64,000 nucleotides of DNA from Steinernema hermaphroditum. Taxonomy: Eukaryota > Nematoda > Chromadorea > Rhabditida > Steinernematidae. How positions within the stretch are numbered: the stretch's first letter is position 1; every line of letters begins with the position of its first letter. The notes below the pieces were generated by a model. It was not told the DNA's origin. It saw nothing but the letters and a program-made list of their open reading frames with translations, and made no database searches. The position numbers were made by a program, and so were the translations under genes. Shown here piece by piece: positions 33,101 to 44,045 of this stretch. Location of the stretch: contig CM059621.1 of the NCBI GenBank assembly GCA_030435675.1, positions 6,882,001 through 6,946,000 on the forward strand, given 5' to 3'.

Positions 33101-35613
33101 AGGATTAGCGCATTACAGGCGCGAGAGCTGATAATGTGCTCGTGGGAGCGGAGATGTTCTTCGGAGGCGCGTTCGTCGGAGCGATTAATCACCGAAAGTA
33201 TGCGCGGAAGGGTTTGGAGAGTGGTTTACACCGAGGCGCTCGCAGAGTGCATTCCTGACGTGCATGACGGAAACCGACAAGTACCGTAGTGCACTTTTAG
33301 GGGAGCAATATGGTTAGGATGCCTCATAAAAGGAGGGAGCCAGAACTGCCCTTTGAATAAGTCCATCCGTTGCTATTCCGTTTTTTTTTTGGTCCGACGA
33401 GATTACCATCAGCTAACGTAAACAGATCGTTCCAGCGATAATTTGTACAAGCGGAACGTTAGCAGTTGTTATCTTATCTTTCGTCCGTATCTCTTGTAAT
33501 TGAGCCATTGGCTTTGTGCCTAAGATTACCTGAGATCATTACGCAATTTGGACGGCGATATGTTAGGTGTATTGATCATCAGTCATTTTAGAGCTCTAAG
33601 ATTTACACAAGGAACCAGTTTCGGGTCTGCAGTATCGAATTTGATTCATTCATAAAAGGAGAATTTGATTTCATAAAAGCAAAGCTGAGCCAACTGGGCC
33701 GAGCCAAGATGGAGCCACTGAGTCGGCATCATAAAAGTCAGTTTGATGGAGAATTTAGTGGGATTCCAATCAAATATCCCTTCTTGATCGTTTCTGCCTC
33801 CCGCGTCGCACTTCCTTCTTCACCTTCGCCCACCTCGCCTCATTCCAAAACAGTAATCAAGAGCGACGCCGAAGTGACGGCAACTTTGCGAGCGCCGGAA
33901 AGTGCTAATTAGCATACGTCGTCGATCAAGATGGAGACGTTTTATGGCATCGCGGGACGTCAAAATCAAAATGACCTTGTTGCAGCAACATTTCATTATT
34001 GTGGCGCTACTGAATTTTGAGGGGAATCGTGCAGGACATCAAAAAGGGGAAACGTTCAAGAGGACAACAAGGAATGAGAAAAACGGCTATCCACAAATAT
34101 TAGGTTTGACGGGGATGAAATAAAGACTTAGCTTTTTTTCTTTTTTTTCGCAAGGCTTTTCTAATGTCGACTTCAATGTGTCTTCAAAGGTCTTCTGGTT
34201 GAAAGACTTCCCACACTGGAGACGCTTTAAGAATCTTAAGAATTAAGAAAGATCGACGCTGTGTTCCGAAAATGACATTGAAGGTGCCTGTTGGTTCTTA
34301 AATACTTGGTTCTCAGGTTATCTTTGCACTTTACTTGACTGAACCTTAATCAAGAAGTTTTGCCCTAAACCTTTCAAGACAAGTCTAGGGCAAATCGAGC
34401 CTAAATATTTTAATCCTTGTTAGCTCATTTCTCGCATAAATAAGAAATTTACAAACATTGTTCATCGTAAGTTCTCTCTCACTCTAGTAATCACTTTAAA
34501 AGTTCGCCTCCTTAAGCCTACGAAAACCATAGCTCTTGAGCGGCCACGTCCATATCAACGCATACTGAATCAAATTCGGTACTACGGTAGTCCCTAGGGC
34601 CGATCGCAACGTCGGCGGAGATGGAGTGCCACCAACCGCTGAAATAACATTGGCGCAAATGGTTTCGTAACGGCACCGATCAGCGAGGACAGTTGTGTCG
34701 ATTAATCTCGCTCCTCTCCGAGTTGTAACGTCTTAAAACCAACAAAGCGCTGTCGTGTTAACATCTCTTGGCACAACACAAAAAGCGGCCCATCCATCAG
34801 CCCCTTCCCGGCAGGACCCGGCTTTGATCTCGCCTCGATTTACGACCGATGATCGGTTTACGGTCTCCGAGAGTGGTCAGGTGTGCGCAGCGCCATTAGC
34901 CTCTTCTACAAATACGCGAATTTGCCGAATTGCTCATGCATAACGAAGGGAGAAAATTGCGACGATTAGGGGCGATCGCCGGACGGACGCCTTCATGCGT
35001 GCCCCGCTTCTGGGGCTATTGTCACGAAGACGGTCTGCCGCAATTGGGCGGATGGATCGCGGCGGCGGTGTCCTCAGAAGTTGCAAGCGGACAAGTAGGG
35101 GAGGTAATTGGCATGGAGATACGGATGCGCTTAATTGGGGGATAGGGCTGGACAAAGACGACTCTGGACATGTCGGCGCTGGAAGAACATGTAGTAAGGA
35201 ACAGGAGGTGATGATTGATCGTGAAATTTGTAAATTAATGATTGATGGTGTTGCTGAACAACGACGAGTGTGTCGGTTGATTTCGTATTCTGTGCTGTAA
35301 AGTACCGTATCGGCCGGATCTGCTGGCCATGTCTACGTGATATCACTTGAGGATATGGAAGCCGCAGCGTTGCTTGTGATACGCAGCGCAAAGGCTCTGA
35401 AGGAATCTGGACGGGCGATGAATAGAATTCTGAAAGCCAGTTGATTCTGATGCACAGCGTTGATAGAGCCGAAAACGCATTATTCACTTCTTTTGAAAGA
35501 GGACATGATTCAGAATGTTGCCATATAGTATTTTTCTACTTGGCAGATCTCCCTGGTTGTTGGAATGGATAAAGTCATCAAATAAGAAAAACACAGAGAG
35601 GAGGGCTGCATGC
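30174..35613. other. Large non-coding region with dispersed repeats
   Basis: About 5.4 kb without a gene I can support. Frames on both strands are short and unrecognised. It contains repeat copies at 32541-32730 (separate entry), TACCGTA-type motifs at about 33282, 34582 and 35302, and CATAAAAG(G/T) phrases repeated near 33326-33740. Some GC-rich blocks (30030-30260, 31560-31690) alternate with AT-rich DNA. It may hold regulatory DNA, but nothing marks a specific function. Confidence 0.4.
32541..32730 (+). repeat. Dispersed repeat, partial copy plus fuller copy
   Basis: The fuller copy at 32624-32730 has GCGGTGG-AAAAACCGACCGATTTC, then CAGAT, TGTCTAGACCGCTCACTCAA and CTGATTTCAGAGAGCGA. A partial copy at 32541-32590 repeats GACCGCTCACTCAA and TCAGAGAGA. 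Related copies lie at 43281-43338 and 60396-60492. No open frame. The same words in three places far apart mark a mobile or formerly mobile non-coding element. Confidence 0.65.
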
Positions 35614-36358
35614 TTAACGGATGCCCAGGATGCACAAATGATCCTCAATTCTTTCCTTCAGATGTGTCTTTAGAATACTTTCTAAGTAGCTCCTAGGTGT
35701 CGTCTCGAGAAGCTCAAAGGCTACACCCATTCCACCAGGGGAGTAGGATCCTAAATTCACCCAACCGTTCTTGGTTTCTAGGAAATCTAGTGTCAAATCC
35801 GTTCTTCTGTTGCACTTGTAAAAGAAGACCATCTCCCACTGTGGTTGGAGTAGAAGGGGCAGGATGGCAGCAATGTATCAATCTCCTTGAAAGGACTGCT
35901 GGATGAAAACATTCTTTAGTGATCTGTTGGCAACGACTGTTTTGACGAGCTCCATGACGGTGTCATCGAACTTGGTATTCAATTCCAGATAAGTGACTTT
36001 CACATTGGTGAAGAAGGCGATCACATCATCATTCAAATTGTTGTCTCAAACAGTTCAAAGCGCTCAACATATGATTGTCGACGTTTCACTGCATCCAGAA
36101 CATGTTGTTTATAACGGAAGTCCTGGCTAAGACTGAAGTTAATACGGAAACAGAATTTAGATATGCTGTGTTCCATTGTATTCTTTTCGCATAGTTCAGA
36201 GCAATTCCAGTGTTCCCATACACGGAGACCTTGTGTCTTTCCTCCGAGATAATACGGCCATATTCACCGAACGGCCCTTCCAATTTTGCGATTCTGCAAC
36301 TGTGACGGTCGAGAAGAAAGACCACTTCTTCGATGAAGCAGAGCGGGACAGAGTCCAT
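35614..36358 (-). pseudogene. Frame-broken gene of a nematode-type MDSVP family
   Basis: ATG at 36358 starts MDSVPLCFIEEVVFLL, then LEGPFGEYGRIISEERHKV; a start with MDSVP..F.E.V is common in expanded nematode F-box-like or associated protein families (I recall this only generally). After about residue 60 the sense-looking sequence moves to another frame (KFCFRINFSLSQDFRYKQ), then near 36020 to a third (DDVIAFFTNVKVTYLELN; KTVVANRSLKNVFIQQSF), which reaches a TGA at about 35875 but stays readable in the same frame beyond it (MVFFYKCNRR; LTLDFLETKNGWVNLGSY; ILKTHLKERIEDHL) to the stop at 35614. No good splice sites explain the shifts. Two frameshifts and one in-frame stop argue for a decaying gene; sequencing error is the alternative. 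Confidence 0.6.
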
Positions 36359-38890
36359 CGAAAATGTGAGTTAACTGAAAACGGTTTCAAGGATGGGACG
36401 ATAGAGGCTTCGAAACCCCGAACCCGATGGACAACGGACTGGTTTCGGAGGGAATAGCGGTTTATCCTCCGTTTCAAATGTGTGAAAAGAGTGCGAATGT
36501 ACAATTCTATAGAGTTGAATGCATGTGCTATCAAATCTCACAGCTAAATGTTTTTCATACATTTACATACGTTTCAAGTTTAAAGTATACGTTTACAATT
36601 GGTTAAGTAATGGAGACAGGTAATGGGGACATGCACATCTACTAGGAGCTCCAAAACAACTTTGGTCTGGCTTCGGGCCAGTGTTAAATTGGAAGATAAA
36701 TCTTATTGATCACCACTTTTGCCGGATCTGAATGCTCGCAAAGCCAATGTGCGGGTTGTGTTCGCCATTCATGCGCGCCCCATGGCCACCCCTCATTTTT
36801 GTATCAAATACAGTTTTTGTAATCATTTCTTTCACAGTTGTGTAGAGTAGAAATGTGCTCCAGATCTGTGTCACGTGACGGCCCATGGACATTGCAGAGT
36901 GCATTGTTATGTACGGGTTTCCTTGTGTGATAGACGGCGACTGCAACCACGTAGTACATTGTTGGGTCTTATGTTGGGTCTACTGGCCGTACCTATAATA
37001 AAGGAAGGTCGTGCTCTCGCCTCTTTACTTACTAAATCTCTTTTAACTCTTTTCTCTGTAACTCTGCTCAACCCTTTTCTTCTTCTCTCTCTGACTGGAA
37101 ACCTCTTCTCTTCTCGTGCCCCAGGCACACCTCGCGGGAAACCTCCTCCGCAGATCACGAACGACGAAACTCTCACCTAATCTTCCTCAAGTCAATCTCA
37201 ACACTAATCTCTCAAACTCAGCATCATATTGCAAAACATAAGGCAAAATTACGATTTTTCCACAAAAGTCAGCCTCTTAGGCCAAAAACAGCAATGAAAC
37301 ATAGTAATTTCGATGCACTGCTACATAGAGCTGGGCGAGCTCTATTGATTAGACTCCCCTTAACTCCCCCCCCCGGCCCCCGGCCGAGAAAAATGGGGTA
37401 AACAGGCCATTTTATGTAAATCTACCGTATTTACCTGCCATTGAGGGAGATCGTTGCGGGTCCACACGCTAAACCTCCTACTTCACTTCAATGTTTTGAC
37501 CCATACCTGTAATGACGATCGCGTATTTTTTGCAGTATCTTGTAGGGGAGGCCACTTCACTATGACTTTACCCCCCCCCCCCGCCCCACTTTACTCCACG
37601 CCTAGGGCCCTAAAACTATGTTTTTTTTAAGACCGTGGTTCTTAACATGACCCACGACCTGTTGGCGCATCCTTGTAATGACGATCACCTGTTTTCTGTA
37701 CAGCATCTTGTAGAGGAGGAAAATTCACTATGACTTGGATTGGTACATTGAAAATGGGCCATTTTTGTAATGATTGTTTACTCGCATTGTTTCAACGATT
37801 TCACTTCAAGGATTACCATTTGATTGAATAACCTCAGTTCGTAAAATATTTGCAGTTCCGAGTTAAAAAATGTTTTGGTCTCCTTTTCGACCTATTTGTC
37901 TTATTCGGAGTGATTTCCTCTGATATCGTCGTTTATGAACGAGCGCAGATGATGATTAGATAGAGCTAAGTGAGTGCTATAAGAAGAAGCAAAAAAGGAA
38001 TCTCGCAGGTCAAAGAGGTATTGGGTCGAGGGTCAACTTGAAAATGTAAGCTTTCAGGCAACAAAGTGTGAAGTGTGACTTTTCCCACAGTTGGCCTCTA
38101 TTTCCATAAAGTAGAAATGAGCTCGAGGAGCCGCTATGTGGGAATGGTAGCTGTGAACGATAGCTACCTGCTACATGACCTCATAGTCTGTTATACAGTA
38201 CTGTAGTACTTAACCAATTGGAAACACTGGCGATAACAGAAACTGGTGACCTGAAAAGGCCATCTTTTTGTGATTAGCTGATGTTGTGATACATGACGAA
38301 CACAGGGATAGGTGCGCTAAGTAGGTTACATTCAGTGATGAACATGGTTGAAATCATTCACCGTCCATCACACAATAAATACGATAGGAAGCCGTTCACT
38401 CAGAGTTCATTGTACTCCACAACTCTCCCATTTATGTTGCCACAAGTGTTAACATGACGAAAAAAAATGAATGTTTGTCAAGTGGCCTATTTTCAATGTG
38501 CCAACCCAATATTTCTGTGCAATTCAGTGGCTAGGGTTGCTAATATTATAAAGGTTTTGTCTTTGTAATCGCATTTCCACAGCAATAACAATGGCTACGA
38601 CTGTTTACTCTGTGGGAAGCCGTCTCATGATCCCATTGTCCGCTCTCTGACTCTCTGATTCCCAGCGACAGCCACTCGATAAACACTATCTTTCGCTCGC
38701 CCCAAAAAGTCGATCCAATCAATCGCCAACGAGCTTAACCAGTTCCGTTCCCAAATTCCTTCCAACTGGTTCCCTTCCTCTCCTCCGTTCTTCTCCGCCG
38801 CGACGTCGCCGCCGCTATCCAACGGCGCTCTCTCCGAACTGACCTTGGTGTGTGGGCGCCCGTCTTCGCCGTCTTCGATGGCATAATACG
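36359..38890. other. Non-coding spacer before the CULT gene
   Basis: No gene supported. Contains homopolymer C runs near 37368-37383 and 37571-37582, a short duplicated block (separate entry) and recurring (G)GCCATTTT(T)(G)T(A)A phrases. The last 150 bases on the plus strand are the CULT gene's leader. Confidence 0.4.
37507..37736 (+). repeat. Direct repeat of about 62 bases, two copies
   Basis: Copy 1 at 37507-37567 and copy 2 at 37672-37736 share TGTAATGACGATC, then T(G/A)CAG(T/C)ATCTTGTAG, GGAGG and TTCACTATGACTT with a few changes. Spaced 165 bases apart in the same direction. No coding capacity seen. Confidence 0.65.
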
Positions 38891-40467
38891 ATGTTCCGAC
38901 ACCTTCTTCTCCTCGTTTTTCTCCTCTCCGTCCCGCTTCTTGTCTTCGGTGGGTTTCGGTGTCCCTGCTTGCTCACCGCCTCCTTCAGGGAAGCACGAGT
39001 TCCACGTGAATCCGTCTGGCGATCTGATTTGCCGTCGCTGTGGCCACGTGATCACCAAGGCGGTCGCCGTCCGCCGAGTGACGACTCCGAATGCCGTCTT
39101 CGCCTACAACATGTCCATCGTCGGCGTGGACACCACCATCAACGTCCTCGACAACCCGGCTGGTGGGTCCACTCCTCGTCTGAGGCCATTCAACCCTGAT
39201 GATATCATCTAGGCTATCGATTCCACGTTATGGCGGTGAATGGCGCCGATCTGAAGTTCCAAGGCGACTATCACAGCTCGGACACGTGGTTCCCCGGCTA
39301 CAAGTGGATCATCTGCACGTGCAAAACCTGCAACCAGCACGCTGGATGGTAGCGGAGTCTTTGTGACGGGCTAGATGGACAATTTGAGTTTAGGTATTTC
39401 CAACTCGAAAACCAGCCTGAGTCGCCGAAGAATTTCGTTGGAATTGTGCTCGATTCTGTCATCAGTGCTGACGGTAAGCTGTCAGAGGTGGGGACTCGGG
39501 AGAGGGATCTCGAATCAAAAAGAATCGTGACTTTTGACTGGGTTTAAACAAAAAGTTGATCCAAAACGAAACCGTTGTTGGGAACGGCGATATTGACTAG
39601 TCAACGATACTTTAGTCAATTAACAGTCAACGATGTTTGATTTGAGAGTATAATGAAATGCAGGTTTGTATCCTTTGTATCCTAAATCAACAGGCTTAAG
39701 TCTGAACCGAATCTATAGAACCTATGCAGAATCTATAAGCACATCTAAATCTTCGCTTTATCGATCTGGACAGTGATTCTAGTCGAGTCCAAAATCCATA
39801 CGAGTCCCAGTCTGGACTTGTTTTGGAAAACCGAAACGCATCGAACATTTCCAGGCAGGAAAAGTAAAAAGTCTATTACAAAATTGGCCGTTTACATCCA
39901 GAAGCGATGATAATGATGATAGTTTATAATGATGATAGATGCGAAAGAGCGCATGAAAAGACCGTCTTGGAACTCACTCCGGACTCACGATTCCAATTCG
40001 CTAGGATCTTGGGTTCTGGGCTTTATGGGAGTGTCAATCTTCAGAAGTGCGCGAACATCTGAAATAACTTCAGATCCTCAGTTGCACTATCTTAGATTCC
40101 GATCTTCGATGCACGTAGAATAGGGAAGATGATAGTGTCCTATCACTAAATGAGCGTTTCACGTCCCATTTTCTAGTAAATCTCACAATCCGTTTGGTTT
40201 CGCCACTTTGATTCCCAACTATTTCCATCTTTCCAAGGCTCAACTCACAAGAAGTGACTAAAATAGAAAAAGACAGTCATTAAAGTTAGCCTAGATATAA
40301 ATCTTACAGCCCCCGAAATTAGGCTCTGACACGGACCCAGTGATGATCCCCCACCCCATGGGTCCTACTTAAATGCGATCAGAACTCTCTTAATGGGATC
40401 CAAAGTGCACACACTAATTACATCCATTGCAGCAGCCGAAGATCTGCTCAAGTTGCCGGCCTGGTGA
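38891..40467 (+). CDS. Secreted CULT-domain protein (cereblon thalidomide-binding fold)
   Basis: Exons 38891-38948, 38989-39162, 39213-39348, 39394-39473 and 40433-40467 give 160 residues, all in phase. MFRHLLLLVFLLSVPLLVFG is a signal peptide. The remainder is one CULT domain: zinc-ligand pair CRRC (in GDLICRRCGHVI), AVFAYNMSIVGVDTTINVLD, the three-tryptophan pocket in DTWFPGYKWIICTC and HAGWYF, and the second zinc pair CKTC. These correspond to the four zinc cysteines and the cage tryptophans of human cereblon that bind glutarimides. There is no LON domain or nuclear signal, so it is not cereblon itself. Secreted CULT proteins are a known branch of the family, with unknown ligand and role. 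The last intron is long (959 bases). No neighbour suggests a pathway. Confidence 0.9.
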
Positions 40468-41215
40468 ACCCTCCTCCCCTTCAATAACTACTTCTCTCGG
40501 GTCTTCTCTTGCTTTTACGTACCTTCACAAGTAATGTACATAACTTCGGCTCTCGTGCGGTGGTCAATTTTCTCAGATAAATATTTTTGTGAGCCTCTTC
40601 GAGACAAAGCACTTACAAGTACTTCCTGGCAATTTATCAGGGCTTATCGTTGGACACAAGGGCCACAGGAAAGTTAATCGATTCCCTGCACTTCCTCGTC
40701 ACTCTGTAGTTCCAGTCCGCCGCTCCCCCAGGACTCGATTAGTCAGTTCCACTGAAGGCAGATTGTTTTCGCCGAGCGGGTCACGAACGATTCCATTCAG
40801 GCTATAAATAAGCGCACGTGACATCAGCGTCCTTTTATGCGTTTTCACAAAGGCGCCGATGTGACGCAGTTCCGGTGAGATGAGCACGGCGCTATTCGGC
40901 AAACAGCTATTAGGTATGAAGGTATGGCGACGAGATGAATAGGTTCTTCGTGGAAGATCATAAAGGATGAGTCGGAGATTTGCGTCATTCCCAAATGGGC
41001 GCATTTGAATCGAATGTCGTTTGATGCCGCCGCTTCTTGGTGGTGGCAGTGACCAGAGAAGACATCACTTGAATCGCAGCTCCTTATCAAAGTACACTCT
41101 AAAGGTCACCATATTCCCGAGCACATCATCTTGGCTCCAAGCGCGACTTTTATAGATGGGGTATAATCTTCCTAGAGTGCCTATGTGCCGCCCTTCCGTT
41201 GCAGGAAGCATAGAT

Positions 41216-41815
41216 TCAATGTACAGTAGCCCGGGAGAGGCTGGTGGCACCTTGGAGCAGTTCCTTATCAGCTATAGAATGTTTAAAGTCTTCCCTTTTG
41301 AGGAGAAGAAAGACCAATAAAGGGGTCTGCGCCATACAAAAGTTAAAAAAGGCGTTACTGTACCCTACGGACTGGTTGAAGAGTTTTTTTACGGAATTTC
41401 TACTCTTCCTGGAGGATGTGGGTGATGTAGTAGTAGTGAGCATCATCAGCGTCGAGATGATTGATTCCATGAGCCTCAGAAGGAAGGTTCCTTCCGAACT
41501 ACACCGTGTAGAGTCTGATAGGGATACTGTATAATGCCGAACCCACAGTTGAGGTATCGGGCCCGGATCTTTCCGAAGGAATTTCACTCCTTCTTGTGCA
41601 TTATGTTCTCGACGTTCTAAACGTGACAAACTTAAATAGCGAAATGCTGAAAAGGAAAGGATTTCCAGTTTTCGACGATTACTGGATGCAAGATGAAGCA
41701 GATTGAACCTAGGCCCTTTTAAATTGAATTTCCCCCGCTCCGCACTAGGCATCAACCTCTCGCCTTTCGCGAAGACGACCTTTGGCAGTTCGAAGTTCTT
41801 GTTTTCAATAGCCAT
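41216..41815 (-). CDS. Doubtful 199-residue open frame
   Basis: Uninterrupted frame with ATG at 41815, starting MAIENKNFELPKVVFAKGER. It is long for chance in this window and needs no introns, unlike every other gene here, which could mean a retroposed or element-derived sequence. No domain recognised: a basic first half, a run of T and S residues in the middle, and a hydrophobic segment (TPLLVFLLL) near the end. I give it low weight. Confidence 0.2.
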   Translation of the reverse strand: MAIENKNFELPKVVFAKGERLMPSAERGKFNLKGPRFNLLHLASSNRRKLEILSFSAFRYLSLSRLERREHNAQEGVKFLRKDPGPIPQLWVRHYTVSLSDSTRCSSEGTFLLRLMESIISTLMMLTTTTSPTSSRKSRNSVKKLFNQSVGYSNAFFNFCMAQTPLLVFLLLKREDFKHSIADKELLQGATSLSRATVH

Positions 41816-43280
41816 TAGACATTAATAATAACTTTTGGACTTTTCCTCATGTTTTCCACCCTCCGTTTACGACTCTCTCTTCATGTTTATTTCAAGATAA
41901 CCGAATACATAATTTGAAATCGAAGTTTTGAAAGGTTTCATCCAGTTGTTCTCACCCAAATCTTGTCAGTACCGTTTGGATCCTTCGAGCTATGAGAATC
42001 GAGTGAATAAGAAGTGCGCAGCTCAATCATAATATAATCAGCGACCGTTTAGCTCGAACATCTAGGTGAAATGTACACAAGTGTCCGTACTCAAATGTGC
42101 CATTCTATGCCTCGTCCATATGCTATCCTTGATGTATCCTCCAAGCAGGCCATAAACGGCGGCGACAGACGAAGGATGTGGAATGTGGAACGAGAGACAT
42201 ACGTTAAAAATACAACCTCTATTCGTGTCACCTCGCACACCACTGAGTCGTTGTGCCCACTCAAGAACAATCCAGACGGTAGACAGAACGGTAAGCAAGG
42301 ACAAAGGGCACAATTGGAGACAGACGTGACAACACCCATTCCAGACACTACATCCTCATCCTTGTAAAGATTCTCTGAAATCTGTGGTCTTCCTCCCACA
42401 GTGCGAGTGAATTTAATCTAAATTCGAAACCTCAAAGCCCCAATCATCTCCTCTGAAATCTGTGCCCAGAGGCCTAGACCTTATCTATGTTGTTGTGATG
42501 TGTTTTCTGTTCTGAACTTCGGACCCTGTCAAACGTGGTTATCAATCTTGTGCAATCAAACATGAAAATAAGTATACTATGCGTATACAAATCAATATGG
42601 CGCGGCGAGACGTCATAGACGTCATAAATCAAATTATCTTCAAGAAGCGCCTTTCGCCAAAAAATGACTTGCTTCCTCTTCAAAAAACACTTCTCAAAAA
42701 GTCAATCTTCCTTCCTCTGTTCCAAGAAGGCCCCCTAATTGCCCCGACTTGCCGATTCTTCTCTCAAAGTGTGCCATGGAAGATTGCCATTAGGATCAAC
42801 TTCTTGGCATCTCGAACCACTTTGCACGGATGAAACACGGAAGCTCTGCAACGCCTAACTGAATTTGTCCCCAATAATGGGCTCTCCCTGAAGCGACGGT
42901 CCATTGACGTCACGGAGCCGTGCTTTTCGGAAAATCTTCTTCTAATTGTTTCAATTATGTAATGCCTCCGCTCGTGTGCCTCCGAATGCATTAAAACGGA
43001 ATGTTCCATGCGTGTGCAGCCTGTTGGACACATTCTGGTGATTGGTTCGAGACTAAAGTTCGTCGGAAGGTGGAGGAGGGAGCGCATCAGGTGGTTCATC
43101 ATTCAACGGAAGGTGATTGATGGGATATTTCGGTCGGGAAGCCACGTTTTTTCATGTTTGTACTATAGTTCACAGATGAGGTTGACTAGAGAAGAAGGGC
43201 CTAGGTTGTACAATCACGATCTTATGTCCCAAAATTCGAGGTACATAATGACAATTTTTTCACACTAGAAAAGCCAAAAA

Positions 43281-43338
43281 CGACCGCTCACTCAACTCAT
43301 TTCTGAGAGAGCGAACGGATGATCTGACCGATCGCCAC
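43281..43338 (+). repeat. Dispersed repeat, partial copy
   Basis: CGACCGCTCACTCAACTCAT followed by TTCTGAGAGAGCGA and GACCGATCGCCACG. Same family as 32541-32730 and 60396-60492; the GATCGCCAC end is shared with the latter. Confidence 0.6.
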
Positions 43339-44045
43339 GAAAGGAAGGCTTTAATGAATGAAAACACGGAACATATCCATAGCGAAAGTAGACCTAGACC
43401 GAAAAAAACCTGATCTTCCTTGTTTTGTTTTTCAGAGTACATGGTATACTACACACACTACAATTAGAGAGGACCCAGTTGAGTCCCGTGTCCGATACGT
43501 CCGACTCATCTACCTCCCGAGACTTCACATGATTACGGTAACTCCAAAAGCGCCACATTGGAGCACACTCCACTTCCAACAAAGACCATTTTGACGTCAC
43601 TTCGTCCTCCATTCCCCGCCGCGGTGTGTCTGAATCGCCGTCATTTCCTAATCCCGGGACCTCCCGCATTCCCTCCGCGAATCGGCGCCAATTTCCGGCG
43701 TTGTCCTCGCCTCCTAATCCACTTAAATGGCCTCGCTTCCCCTTTGTCCGCCGGCGTCAACGGCGACGTCCCGGAGACGAGAGAACGTGCGGTCCTAAAA
43801 GTCTTTTGCTTTATTTGACGGAAGTGTAAATGGTGGGAGAAATAAGGGAATCATCAGCAGTTTCGGTGGACGGCAAAAGGAGGTTGTTCTCGTCGAGAAC
43901 GGTGGGAAACCCTCAGCTCCCCTGCATAGACGGAAAGAGCCATCCTGAAGCGGATGGGACAACTGTTACGGAAGACGACTTAAATAACAGAGACGATCGA
44001 GATTGCGTGTATTTACAATACCTCACAGAGAATATAAAATGGGTG

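Larger units (their letters stand above)
40468..44045. other. Spacer between CULT gene and ags-3
   Basis: About 3.6 kb. ATAAA-type poly(A) signal of the CULT gene near 40577. It holds a doubtful minus-strand frame (41216-41815) and a dispersed repeat at 43281-43338. A TACGGTA...GCGCCA motif occurs at 43534-43555. Other frames (for example 42062-42399) overlap in several readings and are not recognised. Confidence 0.4.

Noticed and set aside
37368..37582. Runs of C as a possible telomere-like or microsatellite locus
   Set aside because: Simple homopolymers of 9-12 bases without a repeating unit such as TTAGGC.
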